Shown here: positions 23,027-31,588 of the stretch, in pieces
How positions within the stretch are numbered: the first letter of the stretch is position 1
How the letters are laid out: every line of letters starts with the position of its first letter
Assembly: GCA_023256495.1 (NCBI GenBank)
Contig: JAGDXY010000027.1
Span: 6,121 to 38,987, forward strand
From: Microcaldota archaeon
GTDB lineage: Archaea; Micrarchaeota; Micrarchaeia; Micrarchaeales; CABMGC01
Length of the DNA: 32,867 bases
Direction of reading: 5' to 3'
Program-made: the position numbers and the translations under genes
The notes under the pieces: model-generated
What the model saw: only the letters and a program-made list of their open reading frames with translations
The model's database searches: none
Told to the model about the DNA's origin: nothing

Positions 23027-24322
23027 ATGCAAGAGCTAAAAAGAGTTGTAACTTTAAGAGATGCAGTGATGATTAACTTAGGCGCGATAATAGGTGCAGG
23101 TATATTTGTAATAATAGGCTTAGCTGCTTATTACTCTGGACCAGCATTGCCTATAGCAATATTGATAAGTGGTATAATAGCAATGTTTACAGGACTAAGT
23201 TTCTCTTATTTAACAAAATATTCTGGAAAAGAAGGAGGAGTATATGAATATGTGAAAGACTCTTTTAATAAATATGCAGGCTTTATTGCAGGTATTTTAT
23301 GGGTGGCAAGCAATCTAATAGCCATTGCTGCAGTTGCAACAAGTTTTGTAACTTATTTTTACTTATTGTTTGGTGGACATGGTTCTATACTAGTTTCTAT
23401 ACTCATTATCTTATTCTTTGCATTAATAAATATATTAGGAATAAAAAGCTCATCATTAACAACAACTGTTTTGGTAATTATAAATGTATTAACATTAGTG
23501 GTGTTTTCTATATCTTCATTATTCTATTTTAATACAAACAATTTCAATAATATGCTAAACATACCAATAAATAATATTATTTATGGCGCTGCAATAATAT
23601 TCTTTGCATATACTGGCTTTTCTAGAGTAACTACTATAGGCGACGAAGTTATAAATCCAGAAAAGACTATACCATTAGCAATTATAATCTCTATATTAAT
23701 TTCTATAGTAATCTATGCATCTGTATCAATAGCAGCTATAGGTCTTATATCACCTAAAGAATTAGCTTCGAGTGCTGCACCATTAGAGACTGCAATAAAT
23801 AAGATCGGAAATCCGTTACTCTCTATAATAATAGCAATAGGGGGTATAACTGCAACTGCTGGTGTTTTGCTTACTGGTATATTGGGTTCATCAAGGGTTT
23901 TATATGCAATGGGAAGAGACAATGAACTACCAAAGTGGCTTAGCTATCTGGATAGATTCTCAACACCAAAAAATGCTATAGCTATCGCTACGATAATATC
24001 TTTGCTATTTTTAGTATTTGTCTCATTCAATAACATTGTAGAATCTACAAATCTTGCTATATTGCTAGCATATTTGTTAATAAATGTCTCTGCTTTTTAT
24101 GTATCAATAAAAGAGAAAAGAGCAAGTTATTCAATAAATTCTATATTAGGCATGATAACTATAATAATAGTAATATCTACTTTGAATCTTGAAAGCTTTG
24201 AAATTGTATCTATAATATTGCTAATCTCTATTTCTTATCTAATAATAAGAGAGAAACTTGGAAAAAAGGTTAAGGAGGTAGAGAGCCATAGCTTAGTTAG
24301 AGAATTCAAAATAAATAAGTAA
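23027..24322 (+). CDS. APC-superfamily amino-acid permease
   Basis: A 431-residue integral membrane protein with about twelve hydrophobic segments. The first carries the APC signature INLGAIIGAGIFVIIGLAA, the unwound helix that binds the amino-acid carboxylate. KYSGKEGGVYEYVKDSFN follows helix 2. FFAYTGFSRVTTIGDEVINP, then EKTIPLAI, is the helix 6 region typical of cationic or broad amino-acid transporters. RVLYAMGRDNELPKWLSYLD, then FSTPKNAI, is the conserved helix 8-9 loop. It would import amino acids by proton symport or exchange, consistent with scavenging from the environment or a host. The cytoplasmic tail is basic. TTG 23006 is an upstream in-frame alternative start. Confidence 0.93.
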   Translation: MQELKRVVTLRDAVMINLGAIIGAGIFVIIGLAAYYSGPALPIAILISGIIAMFTGLSFSYLTKYSGKEGGVYEYVKDSFNKYAGFIAGILWVASNLIAIAAVATSFVTYFYLLFGGHGSILVSILIILFFALINILGIKSSSLTTTVLVIINVLTLVVFSISSLFYFNTNNFNNMLNIPINNIIYGAAIIFFAYTGFSRVTTIGDEVINPEKTIPLAIIISILISIVIYASVSIAAIGLISPKELASSAAPLETAINKIGNPLLSIIIAIGGITATAGVLLTGILGSSRVLYAMGRDNELPKWLSYLDRFSTPKNAIAIATIISLLFLVFVSFNNIVESTNLAILLAYLLINVSAFYVSIKEKRASYSINSILGMITIIIVISTLNLESFEIVSIILLISISYLIIREKLGKKVKEVESHSLVREFKINK

Positions 24323-24355
24323 AGTATTATTATTTTTCATGTACTAATAAAAATT

Positions 24356-26380
24356 GTGGGCATAGAAACTCTTGTTGATAGAATATTGTATATTTGCAAT
24401 ACAGCAAACGACAAAGAATCTTTGCTAAAATGGATCCAAGAAGAATTGAAAAATGAAACTGGAGTAGAGGAGATAATATTAAAGGATGTGAATGAAAAGA
24501 ATATGTCTAATTCAGATTCATATGTGCTAAATACAAAGAAAATATTGATTGATAATAAGATGAGCGATTACTCGCTTGTTCCTGAATTTATAGAAGCATA
24601 TAAAAAGGGTTATAAAAGTGGGGCAATAGTACCTATAGTAAGTGATGAAGAAAAAATATTAATATATCTATATTCAAGCAAAGAAGAAATTTTTAATGAA
24701 GCGCTAAGAGATGCATTGACAATAATATCAATAATAGTAAGCAAAGACCTCAGTAATAAAGAGCTATATATAAAGCTTAATAGACTAGCAAAATATTTTG
24801 ATATAGCATTTAATAACAATAATATAAAAGCTATTTTAGATGAGAATGGAAAAGCAATAATAAAGAATGATATGGCAAAGAACTTAGATATAAGTAATTT
24901 GTTAGAAAAGAGCAACGTTATAATAAACAATAAGATTTATAATATTGAAAAGAAGAGCATAGACGAAAAATATACATATATAGAAATGAGTGACATATCT
25001 GATAAGATTATAAAAGAAGGAATTGAGAGTTTAATCAATAAAATTGGTTTTTATTTAGTAATAATTAATGATGGAAAAATCTCTTACATAGATAAGAATC
25101 TCATAAATAATATAAATATAGATAAAGATGAAGTAATAGGAAAGAATTTTGATCTATTTTTTAGGATCAATGGAAATAATGAACTTATATTACCACTTGA
25201 TAACAATATATATTCATATGAAAAAGTCTCTTTAAATCAAGGCTTAGAGATTTATATATTATATAAGGATCTAAAAAAAGACTTAGATGCATTGAATAAT
25301 ACATTAATTGAAATAATAAAAAACAGCAATGATATAATAATAAAAACAAACAAAGATGGTTTTATAAAAGAGGTAAATGAATCATTTATAAAAGAAATAT
25401 CAAATGATATACCAATTTCTTCAAATATAATAAGTATATTAAACCCACAAGAAGATGTAAATAAGTTATTCAATTCAAATAATGAAGTTAATTTAAAGAT
25501 CTTTTCGAAAGTAAAGAATTCAGATATTAATGTAACATGTAGAAAAATAACACTCGGAGATGATATATTAATAATATGCAAAAACAATTACTATAAAGAT
25601 GCTGTAGAATTATTAAATAAAGAGATTATAAAAAAAGAAAGAGAAGTTGAAAGATTCAAGAACGAAAGCGACTTAAAAACACAATTTATTTATAATATAT
25701 CTCATGACCTAAAAACACCTCTTACTAATATAAAAGGCTTTTCTACGTTGCTTTTAAATGAGGAATTTGGAAATTTAAATGAAGAACAAAAGAGCTATAT
25801 AAAGATAATAATAGATGAATCAGAGAGACTTATGCAGTTGATAACACAAATACTAGATGTTGCAAAACTTTCATCTGGAAAAATAAAACTTGATTTACAA
25901 AAAGTTAATTTCCAAGACATAAAGAATAATCCAAGCATAAAGGCATTAGAAGAGATGGCAACTAAAAAGGGCTTATTCTTTGTTTTTAATATAGATTATG
26001 ATGTACCCGAGATTATAGCTGATCCAAATAGACTCATCCAAATATTTGTTAACCTGATAAGCAATGCAATTAAATTCACAGATAAAGGAGGTATAACAAT
26101 ACATATATCAAAGAAAAATAAAAATGTAAAGGTAGAGGTAATAGATACAGGTATAGGTATAAGCAAGGAAGATAAAGCAAAATTGTTTAAGAGGTTCTAT
26201 CAAGTTAATAAGACAAGAAATGAAAAGACAGGTACTGGATTAGGTTTATCTATAGTAAAAGGTTTGGTAAATCTTCATGGAGGTAGAATAGGTGTAAACT
26301 CTGAACCTGGAAAAGGAAGTAATTTTTATTTTATAATACCAATAAATGGCCCTAAATCAAAGAAAAAAGTCAAGGAATGA
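24356..26380 (+). CDS. Soluble sensor histidine kinase (GAF-like, PAS-like, HisKA, HATPase)
   Basis: A 674-residue kinase without signal peptide or membrane segment, so probably cytoplasmic. Residues 1-130 look GAF-like (GYKSGAIVPI and IYLYSSKEEIFNEALRDALT). Segments at about 228-300 and 315-405 look PAS-like (FYLVIINDGKISYIDKNLI and NDIIIKTNKDGFIKEVN). A coiled coil (about 415-440) leads to the H-box FIYNISHDLKTPLTN with H450. The ATPase domain has N566 and N570 (VNLISNAIKF), DTGIGI (597-602), the F-box FKRFYQ and GTGLGL (626-631). The start is GTG 24356. Ligands are unknown. The likely output is the response regulator at 27418, separated only by a convergent minus-strand gene. The last 11 bases overlap that gene. 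Confidence 0.95.
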   Translation: MGIETLVDRILYICNTANDKESLLKWIQEELKNETGVEEIILKDVNEKNMSNSDSYVLNTKKILIDNKMSDYSLVPEFIEAYKKGYKSGAIVPIVSDEEKILIYLYSSKEEIFNEALRDALTIISIIVSKDLSNKELYIKLNRLAKYFDIAFNNNNIKAILDENGKAIIKNDMAKNLDISNLLEKSNVIINNKIYNIEKKSIDEKYTYIEMSDISDKIIKEGIESLINKIGFYLVIINDGKISYIDKNLINNINIDKDEVIGKNFDLFFRINGNNELILPLDNNIYSYEKVSLNQGLEIYILYKDLKKDLDALNNTLIEIIKNSNDIIIKTNKDGFIKEVNESFIKEISNDIPISSNIISILNPQEDVNKLFNSNNEVNLKIFSKVKNSDINVTCRKITLGDDILIICKNNYYKDAVELLNKEIIKKEREVERFKNESDLKTQFIYNISHDLKTPLTNIKGFSTLLLNEEFGNLNEEQKSYIKIIIDESERLMQLITQILDVAKLSSGKIKLDLQKVNFQDIKNNPSIKALEEMATKKGLFFVFNIDYDVPEIIADPNRLIQIFVNLISNAIKFTDKGGITIHISKKNKNVKVEVIDTGIGISKEDKAKLFKRFYQVNKTRNEKTGTGLGLSIVKGLVNLHGGRIGVNSEPGKGSNFYFIIPINGPKSKKKVKE

Positions 26381-27284
26381 ATGCGCCACAAGCACCAATC
26401 TTTACTTCTTGTTCATAAGAATTATATAAAGTAGTGATATTTTGTCCATAAAAAGGACCTGTAAAGATTTCATTATTAATAGAGCTTTGGTTCACATTTA
26501 TATAGACTAATATGCTATTTTCTTTTGTGCCATTTCTAAATATTGCATAGTAATCAAACATAATGTTGCCGTTCTTTCCTATTGTGTAGTTATATGCTAT
26601 CTTTATTGGTGTAGCATTAGTTATATTATAATAAGAATTAGGTCCTGTAGGTTGCTTGTTGAATTGGGCAAAGAATGTTTTGTTATATAATGATTCTGTG
26701 CAATTATAATATGCATTTTGATATAAGAAATTCAATTCATTAACTAGTTTTGGTATGTTTGTTGAATTCAATATAGGTAATGCCTTGCTTAATATAACAT
26801 TTGTTTGAGATATCGTAGTAGATATAGATGTAGCTATAGACGTTGTTGAAGTACTAATAGTGGTTGTGTTCTTAGTAGTTGTGATATTTTGCTTTGGTTT
26901 TATTGTGGTTGTTGTATTTAATGTTTTTGTTGCAAACATTTTCTGTGTAGAATTTGTAGTTTCTAATAGTTCTAACTTAATTGGCGAGAGCATTATTTTA
27001 TAAGAGATATTGTTTATACTTACTATAGAACCATTAGTAATGTTTTCTATAATAACATTGTTTAAAGGAACGGGCCATTTCTCTATTTCTAAAGTAGCGT
27101 GTGTTCCATTAAATGATAAATAGCTCAATACATAACCATCTATAAATCTGCTGCCCCCTAGGGGTATATAATTATTGTTTTTTAAAGAAAAATACAAAAT
27201 TGCTACGACTAGAACTAGAAGTAATAATATCAATATTGCTATAGGCAATCTCTTTTTCTTTTTATGGATTTCTTTTTCATTCAT
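26370..27284 (-). CDS. Membrane-anchored extracytoplasmic protein with Ser/Thr stalk
   Basis: A 304-residue protein of unknown function. A basic cytoplasmic tip (MNEKEIHKKKKRLP) and one membrane segment (about 15-33) are followed by a small beta-rich domain (35-115). A low-complexity stalk of Thr, Ser, Ile and Asn covers about 122-160. The C-terminal domain of about 140 residues is rich in Tyr and Asn, with two Cys (YNCTE and IGACGAFIP) that could form a disulfide. The orientation rule places the large part outside. Many N-x-S/T sites suggest glycosylation. It sits between a histidine kinase and a response regulator but on the opposite strand, and its 3' end overlaps the kinase by 11 bases. 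It may be a surface sensor or binding protein; that is only inference. Confidence 0.78.
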   Translation of the reverse strand: MNEKEIHKKKKRLPIAILILLLLVLVVAILYFSLKNNNYIPLGGSRFIDGYVLSYLSFNGTHATLEIEKWPVPLNNVIIENITNGSIVSINNISYKIMLSPIKLELLETTNSTQKMFATKTLNTTTTIKPKQNITTTKNTTTISTSTTSIATSISTTISQTNVILSKALPILNSTNIPKLVNELNFLYQNAYYNCTESLYNKTFFAQFNKQPTGPNSYYNITNATPIKIAYNYTIGKNGNIMFDYYAIFRNGTKENSILVYINVNQSSINNEIFTGPFYGQNITTLYNSYEQEVKIGACGAFIP

Positions 27285-27417
27285 CTATGAAAGTTAAATA
27301 TTGAAACTTAAATATTTTTCGTTAGATCATAGATAATTAAGAACTAAGAAGAGAATACTAGATAATTTAAGAAATCTTAAAAAATTTAAATGAGCTAAGT
27401 AAATTTGGTGTTCTTGC

Positions 27418-28611
27418 ATGCAAACATTAGAAGATGTCGAATCACAAATTCTTACTATTTTATCTGATAAGCAGCAAATAGATTATAGTGACTTAGAGGC
27501 TTATGCAAAAGAGAATAATATAGATAAAGGGCTATTAGATAAGGCATTATCTGAGCTAGAAAAGGCAGAGGTAATTGCATCTAGAGATAGTGGGGGTATA
27601 AAAGTATTTTATATATTAGAAGAAGAGAGCTCAATAAAAAGGGTTTTTATTGTAGAGGATGATAAGAACATAAATAAGCTAATGGCTCTAACATTAGGAA
27701 AAAACTATGATATTACTCAAATATATAATGGTAGAGAAGCACTAGATGCAATTATTAGAGAAAAACCAGATCTAGTAATACTAGATCTTATGCTACCTGA
27801 AATAGATGGCTTAGAGATATGCCAAAAAATAAAGAGTAATCCTGCTACACAAGATATTATAGTAATAATAGTAAGCGCTATGGATCCAACATCAAATAGA
27901 TTCAAAGGAATAAAGTATGGTGCTGATTATTATATAAAAAAGCCATTTGATCCATTAGAATTAAGAAATCTAGTTACTATATTTCTAAAGAAAAAAGGCA
28001 AAAAGTTTGATCCTTTAATAAATTTGCCAAATGAATCAAAAATATCACAAGCTGTAGAAGAAGTACTGAAAAGCAATTATGAGATAGGTAGAATAAAAAT
28101 AGAGGGCTTAGCAGAATTTGCACAAAAGTTTGGAATTGATGAAGGCTTAACAATACTAAGATTAGTATCCCAACTTTTACAAGATGCAGTAAAAGAGGAA
28201 AAAGAGGCAAAGGTATTTCTGGGCTTATTAGATAGTGGTGATTTTGTCATTGCAGGAGATAAAAAAGGTGTAGAAGAGACAATAAGCAAATTAGATAAGG
28301 AATTCAATGCTGTTTTGCCATTTATATATCAAGATGCTGGTGACTTCTCTTCTTTTGGAATAGAACCTATTGGATATATAAGCAAAGTAAAATTAGGTAT
28401 AAAGTATATAAGTATAGGAAAAAACCAAATTGCAGAAAAGAAAGAAGAAATTATAAAGGAGAGAAAATTAAAAGAGAATCTCTCTTATTCAATAGGCTCC
28501 TATACCTATGAGGAGCTAAGAAAATTGTTAGGAAGTGAAGATTTAGATATAAGTATAACAAGAGGGCCTGGAGGAGTAAGATTATCTGTTGGCAAAAACA
28601 AAAAGGAGTAA
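27418..28611 (+). CDS. Response regulator: winged helix, receiver and degenerate GGDEF-like domain
   Basis: A 397-residue three-part regulator. Residues 1-66 resemble a small winged-helix domain (LTILSDKQQIDYSDLEAYAK, ALSELEKAEVIASRD). Residues 74-193 are a complete receiver: acidic pair D81-D82 after FIVE, phospho-acceptor D123 in LVILDLMLPEIDG, S153 in VSA and K175 in IKKPFDP. Residues from about 197 start DPLINLPNESKISQAVEEVL, parallel to the DPLTGLPNR opening of GGDEF diguanylate cyclases. The active-site GGDEF position reads LLDSGDFVIAG (270-280), so two Gly and the catalytic acids are not preserved and c-di-GMP synthesis is unlikely. The C-terminal 60 residues are charged and unassigned. 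TATA-like TTTAAA (27385-27390) lies upstream. The kinase at 24356 is the probable partner. Confidence 0.88.
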   Translation: MQTLEDVESQILTILSDKQQIDYSDLEAYAKENNIDKGLLDKALSELEKAEVIASRDSGGIKVFYILEEESSIKRVFIVEDDKNINKLMALTLGKNYDITQIYNGREALDAIIREKPDLVILDLMLPEIDGLEICQKIKSNPATQDIIVIIVSAMDPTSNRFKGIKYGADYYIKKPFDPLELRNLVTIFLKKKGKKFDPLINLPNESKISQAVEEVLKSNYEIGRIKIEGLAEFAQKFGIDEGLTILRLVSQLLQDAVKEEKEAKVFLGLLDSGDFVIAGDKKGVEETISKLDKEFNAVLPFIYQDAGDFSSFGIEPIGYISKVKLGIKYISIGKNQIAEKKEEIIKERKLKENLSYSIGSYTYEELRKLLGSEDLDISITRGPGGVRLSVGKNKKE

Positions 28612-28851
28612 TTATTCTTTTTTCTTCTTTGATTTTTTCTCTACTTTATCAAATAATTCCTCCCCCATAACGTTCTCTGCTTTATCCTCACCACCAGCTC
28701 TAGATATAGCTTCATTTTCTAATATATTCCTTTCTAATATTTTATTAATTCTCTGCGCTTCCTTTAATGCCTCTATCTTCTTATTGCTTTTTGGCTTAGT
28801 TTGCTTTTCTTTTTTTGTAGTTTTAAAAGATTTTTTCTTTTTACATGCCAT
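28612..28851 (-). CDS. Small Lys-rich protein, unknown
   Basis: A 79-residue, very basic protein (MACKKKKSFKTTKKEKQTK) with a predicted helical middle (IEALKEAQRINKILERNILE) and a KKSKKKKE tail. It has no membrane segment or recognised domain, and its composition suggests nucleic-acid or ribosome association. It ends one base after the response-regulator stop on the other strand and is divergent from the helicase at 28918. Low complexity makes it less certain than its neighbours, but it fills the gap exactly and has no competing frame once the helicase start is set at 28918. Confidence 0.6.
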   Translation of the reverse strand: MACKKKKSFKTTKKEKQTKPKSNKKIEALKEAQRINKILERNILENEAISRAGGEDKAENVMGEELFDKVEKKSKKKKE

Positions 28852-28917
28852 AAATACAACCTTCGATATAGTTTTTATATTTTTAATGTAAATATTTTTA
28901 ATAATTGCGGTGGAATT

Positions 28918-31587
28918 TTGATATTGTATTCTAATAAACCATTTACAAAAGAAGATAGCCTAAATGCTCTAAATCCTAAGATTAGAGAATGGTTTGAATC
29001 AAAGTACAAAGAGCTTAGCCCACCTCAATTATTTTCATTCAAACTTATAAAAGAAGAAAAGAATATACTAATAACAGCACCTACAGGTAGTGGAAAGACA
29101 TTTTCCGCATTTATGGCTATATTAAGTTATTTATTTGATCTAGCAGAAAATAACAAATTAGAAGATAAGGTATATTGCATTTATATATCGCCACTAAGAG
29201 CTCTTAATAATGATGTTTATAGAAACTTATCTGAACCACTAAATGAAATTTATAGCAAATACAATATAGAAAATAAAATTAGAGTAGGAATAAGAACTGG
29301 TGATACGCCAGCAAGCGAGAGACAAAAGCAAAATGCAAAACCACCACACATATTGGTTACTACCCCAGAAAGCCTAGCTATAATATTAAATACTCCTCGT
29401 TTTATAGAACATCTGAAAAATGTAAGATATGTTGTAGTGGATGAAATTCATGAACTAGCAAATAATAAGAGAGGTGTACATTTATCATTATCACTAGAGA
29501 GATTAAATGACCTAATAGGCCATGATTTTATAAGGATAGGTTTAGGTGCAACATTAAATCCATTAGAAGAAGCAGCTAGATTTCTTGTTGGATATGATGA
29601 AAAAGGTAGTGAGAGGGATTGTATAATAGTAGATGCAACTTGGGACAAAAAGATGGAATTTATAACAATATCTCCAGTTAAAGATATAGTTAATGAAACT
29701 GATGAAAAAATAGAAGAAAGTATATATAAGATACTAGATTCAATAATAAAGAGTAATAGGACTACTCTAATATTTACAAACACAAGAAGTGGAACAGAGA
29801 GAGTTGTATACAATCTAAAGAGGAAATATAACTACAAAGATGAAGAGCTTGCTGCGCATCATGGTTCTCTTTCAAGAGAAGTAAGATTAGGAGTAGAAGA
29901 GCAACTAAAGCTAGGTAAATTAAAATGTGTTGTTTCATCTACCAGCTTAGAATTAGGCATAGATATAGGATCAATAGATAATGTTGTTCAGATAGGCTCA
30001 CCAAAGAGCATTACTAGAGCAATACAAAGAATAGGAAGAAGTGGGCATAGCTTTAATGCAATCGCTAAAGGAGAAATTATAGTAATAAATAGAGATGATC
30101 TAGTAGAATGTACTGTTATGTTAGATAGGGCTAAGAAAAGATTCTTAGATTCTTTTAATGTGCCTAAAAACCCTTTAGACGTATTGGCGCAGCATATAGT
30201 AGGCATGGCTCTAAATAAAAAATGGAAGATAGATGAAGCACTCAATGTAATAAGGAGAGCTTATCCTTATCATAATCTAGATAAAAAAGATTTCATAAGT
30301 GTAATTGCTTATCTTAGCGGTATGTATGTTGGATTAGAAAGCAGAAGAGTATATGGAAAAATATGGTATGATGAGGCTAAAGGTGAATTTGGAAGAAGAG
30401 GAAAGTATACTAGAGTAATTTATTATTTAAACTTAGGCACTATACCTGATGAAGTATCTATAGATGTATATACATTAGATAAAAAATGGATTGGTGATAT
30501 AGAAGAAGAATTTCTAGAAAGGCTAAAGCCAGGAGATGTTTTTGTATTAGGTGGTAAATTATATAGATTTGAAAGAGCAGTTGGTATGAAGTGTTTTGTC
30601 ACAAAAGCGGAGGCACAAACACCTACTATACCTCCTTGGTTTTCAGAGCAATTGCCTTTAACGTATGAACTAGCCCTAGAGATTGGAAAATTTAGAGAAG
30701 AATTTGCTAATGCCGTAAAAAAAGATTTAGAAGAAGCAAATAAAAAGGCATTAATATCAATGATAAGATTCAATAAGTTCTCAATAGGTAAAAATGCAAA
30801 GGAAATACTTGACAAGATGCCAATAAATGAAGATGCAAAATTAGCAATATTTAACTATTTTATAGAACAATTGCTATATGCAAAAGAGATACCAAATGAT
30901 CATTATATACTTATAGAAAGAACAAGAGATCTAGAAAACAAAAGAAATTATATAATATTTCATAGTCTATATGGAAGAAGAGTGAATGATGCTCTATCAA
31001 GAATATTTGCTATTGCCTTTGGAGACATATTTCAAACTGATGTTGGAATAATAATAAATGATAATGGTTTTGTTTTAGTATTTGATCCAGTAGTTGATAT
31101 AGAAGATGAGGATATAAAAGAGATTATAGATAATATAACCAAAGTAGATGTTTCAAGATTAATAAAAGAAAATATTAAAAGAACAGAAATGATGAAAAGA
31201 AGGTTTAGATACTGTGCAGCAAGAGGCTTTATGATATTAAAGAACTATAAAGGAGCAAAGATAAGTGTAAACAAGCAACAGATAAATGCACAGGCATTGC
31301 TAAAAACTACTGAATTAATAAGCGAGGATTTCCCTATAATAAAAGAGACTTATAGAGAAATATTAGAAGATGTAATGGATCTATCAAATGCAAAAAAGAT
31401 ATTGCATAATATTAGAGATAAGATAATATCATATAAAATAATACATACAGACTTGCCATCGCCATTTGCCCATGTGTTGATAACTTTTGGAGAAGCAGAT
31501 ATAGTAATGATGAAAGATAGAAGGAAGAGATTAAGAGAGTTGCATGAGATGGTAATGAAGAAAATAAAAGAAAAGATAAAGGATTGA
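28918..31587 (+). CDS. lhr: Lhr-type superfamily 2 DNA/RNA helicase
   Basis: An 889-residue ATP-dependent helicase. It has the Q-motif LSPPQLFSFK, Walker A APTGSGKT (54-61), YISPLRALNNDV (Ia), TTPESLAIIL (Ib), DEIH (175-178), GATLNPLEEAARFL (III), LIFTNTRSGTERV (IV), VVSSTSLELGIDIGSID (V) and AIQRIGRSGHS (VI). A winged helix and the Lhr-specific beta domain follow, with GDVFVLGGKLYRFERAVGMKCFVTKAEA split by RF and ending TPTIPPWFSEQLPL. Archaeal Lhr unwinds forked DNA or DNA-RNA hybrids in repair or restart. I chose TTG 28918, four bases after GGTGG. The frame stays open back to 28801 but would run over the convergent small gene. The phosphoesterase start lies one base after this stop. Confidence 0.95.
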   Translation: MILYSNKPFTKEDSLNALNPKIREWFESKYKELSPPQLFSFKLIKEEKNILITAPTGSGKTFSAFMAILSYLFDLAENNKLEDKVYCIYISPLRALNNDVYRNLSEPLNEIYSKYNIENKIRVGIRTGDTPASERQKQNAKPPHILVTTPESLAIILNTPRFIEHLKNVRYVVVDEIHELANNKRGVHLSLSLERLNDLIGHDFIRIGLGATLNPLEEAARFLVGYDEKGSERDCIIVDATWDKKMEFITISPVKDIVNETDEKIEESIYKILDSIIKSNRTTLIFTNTRSGTERVVYNLKRKYNYKDEELAAHHGSLSREVRLGVEEQLKLGKLKCVVSSTSLELGIDIGSIDNVVQIGSPKSITRAIQRIGRSGHSFNAIAKGEIIVINRDDLVECTVMLDRAKKRFLDSFNVPKNPLDVLAQHIVGMALNKKWKIDEALNVIRRAYPYHNLDKKDFISVIAYLSGMYVGLESRRVYGKIWYDEAKGEFGRRGKYTRVIYYLNLGTIPDEVSIDVYTLDKKWIGDIEEEFLERLKPGDVFVLGGKLYRFERAVGMKCFVTKAEAQTPTIPPWFSEQLPLTYELALEIGKFREEFANAVKKDLEEANKKALISMIRFNKFSIGKNAKEILDKMPINEDAKLAIFNYFIEQLLYAKEIPNDHYILIERTRDLENKRNYIIFHSLYGRRVNDALSRIFAIAFGDIFQTDVGIIINDNGFVLVFDPVVDIEDEDIKEIIDNITKVDVSRLIKENIKRTEMMKRRFRYCAARGFMILKNYKGAKISVNKQQINAQALLKTTELISEDFPIIKETYREILEDVMDLSNAKKILHNIRDKIISYKIIHTDLPSPFAHVLITFGEADIVMMKDRRKRLRELHEMVMKKIKEKIKD

Positions 31588-31588
31588 T

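Noticed and set aside
26810-26960. Frameshift or repeat expansion in the stalk region
   Set aside because: Although Thr/Ser-rich, the frame stays open and the codons vary, so it reads as a normal low-complexity stalk.
27418-28611. Active diguanylate cyclase
   Set aside because: The catalytic loop is LDSGDF rather than GG(D/E)EF.
28801-28917. N-terminal 39 residues of the long helicase frame
   Set aside because: They are Phe/Cys-rich antisense of the Lys-rich gene at 28612-28851, and the GGTGG site points to TTG 28918.
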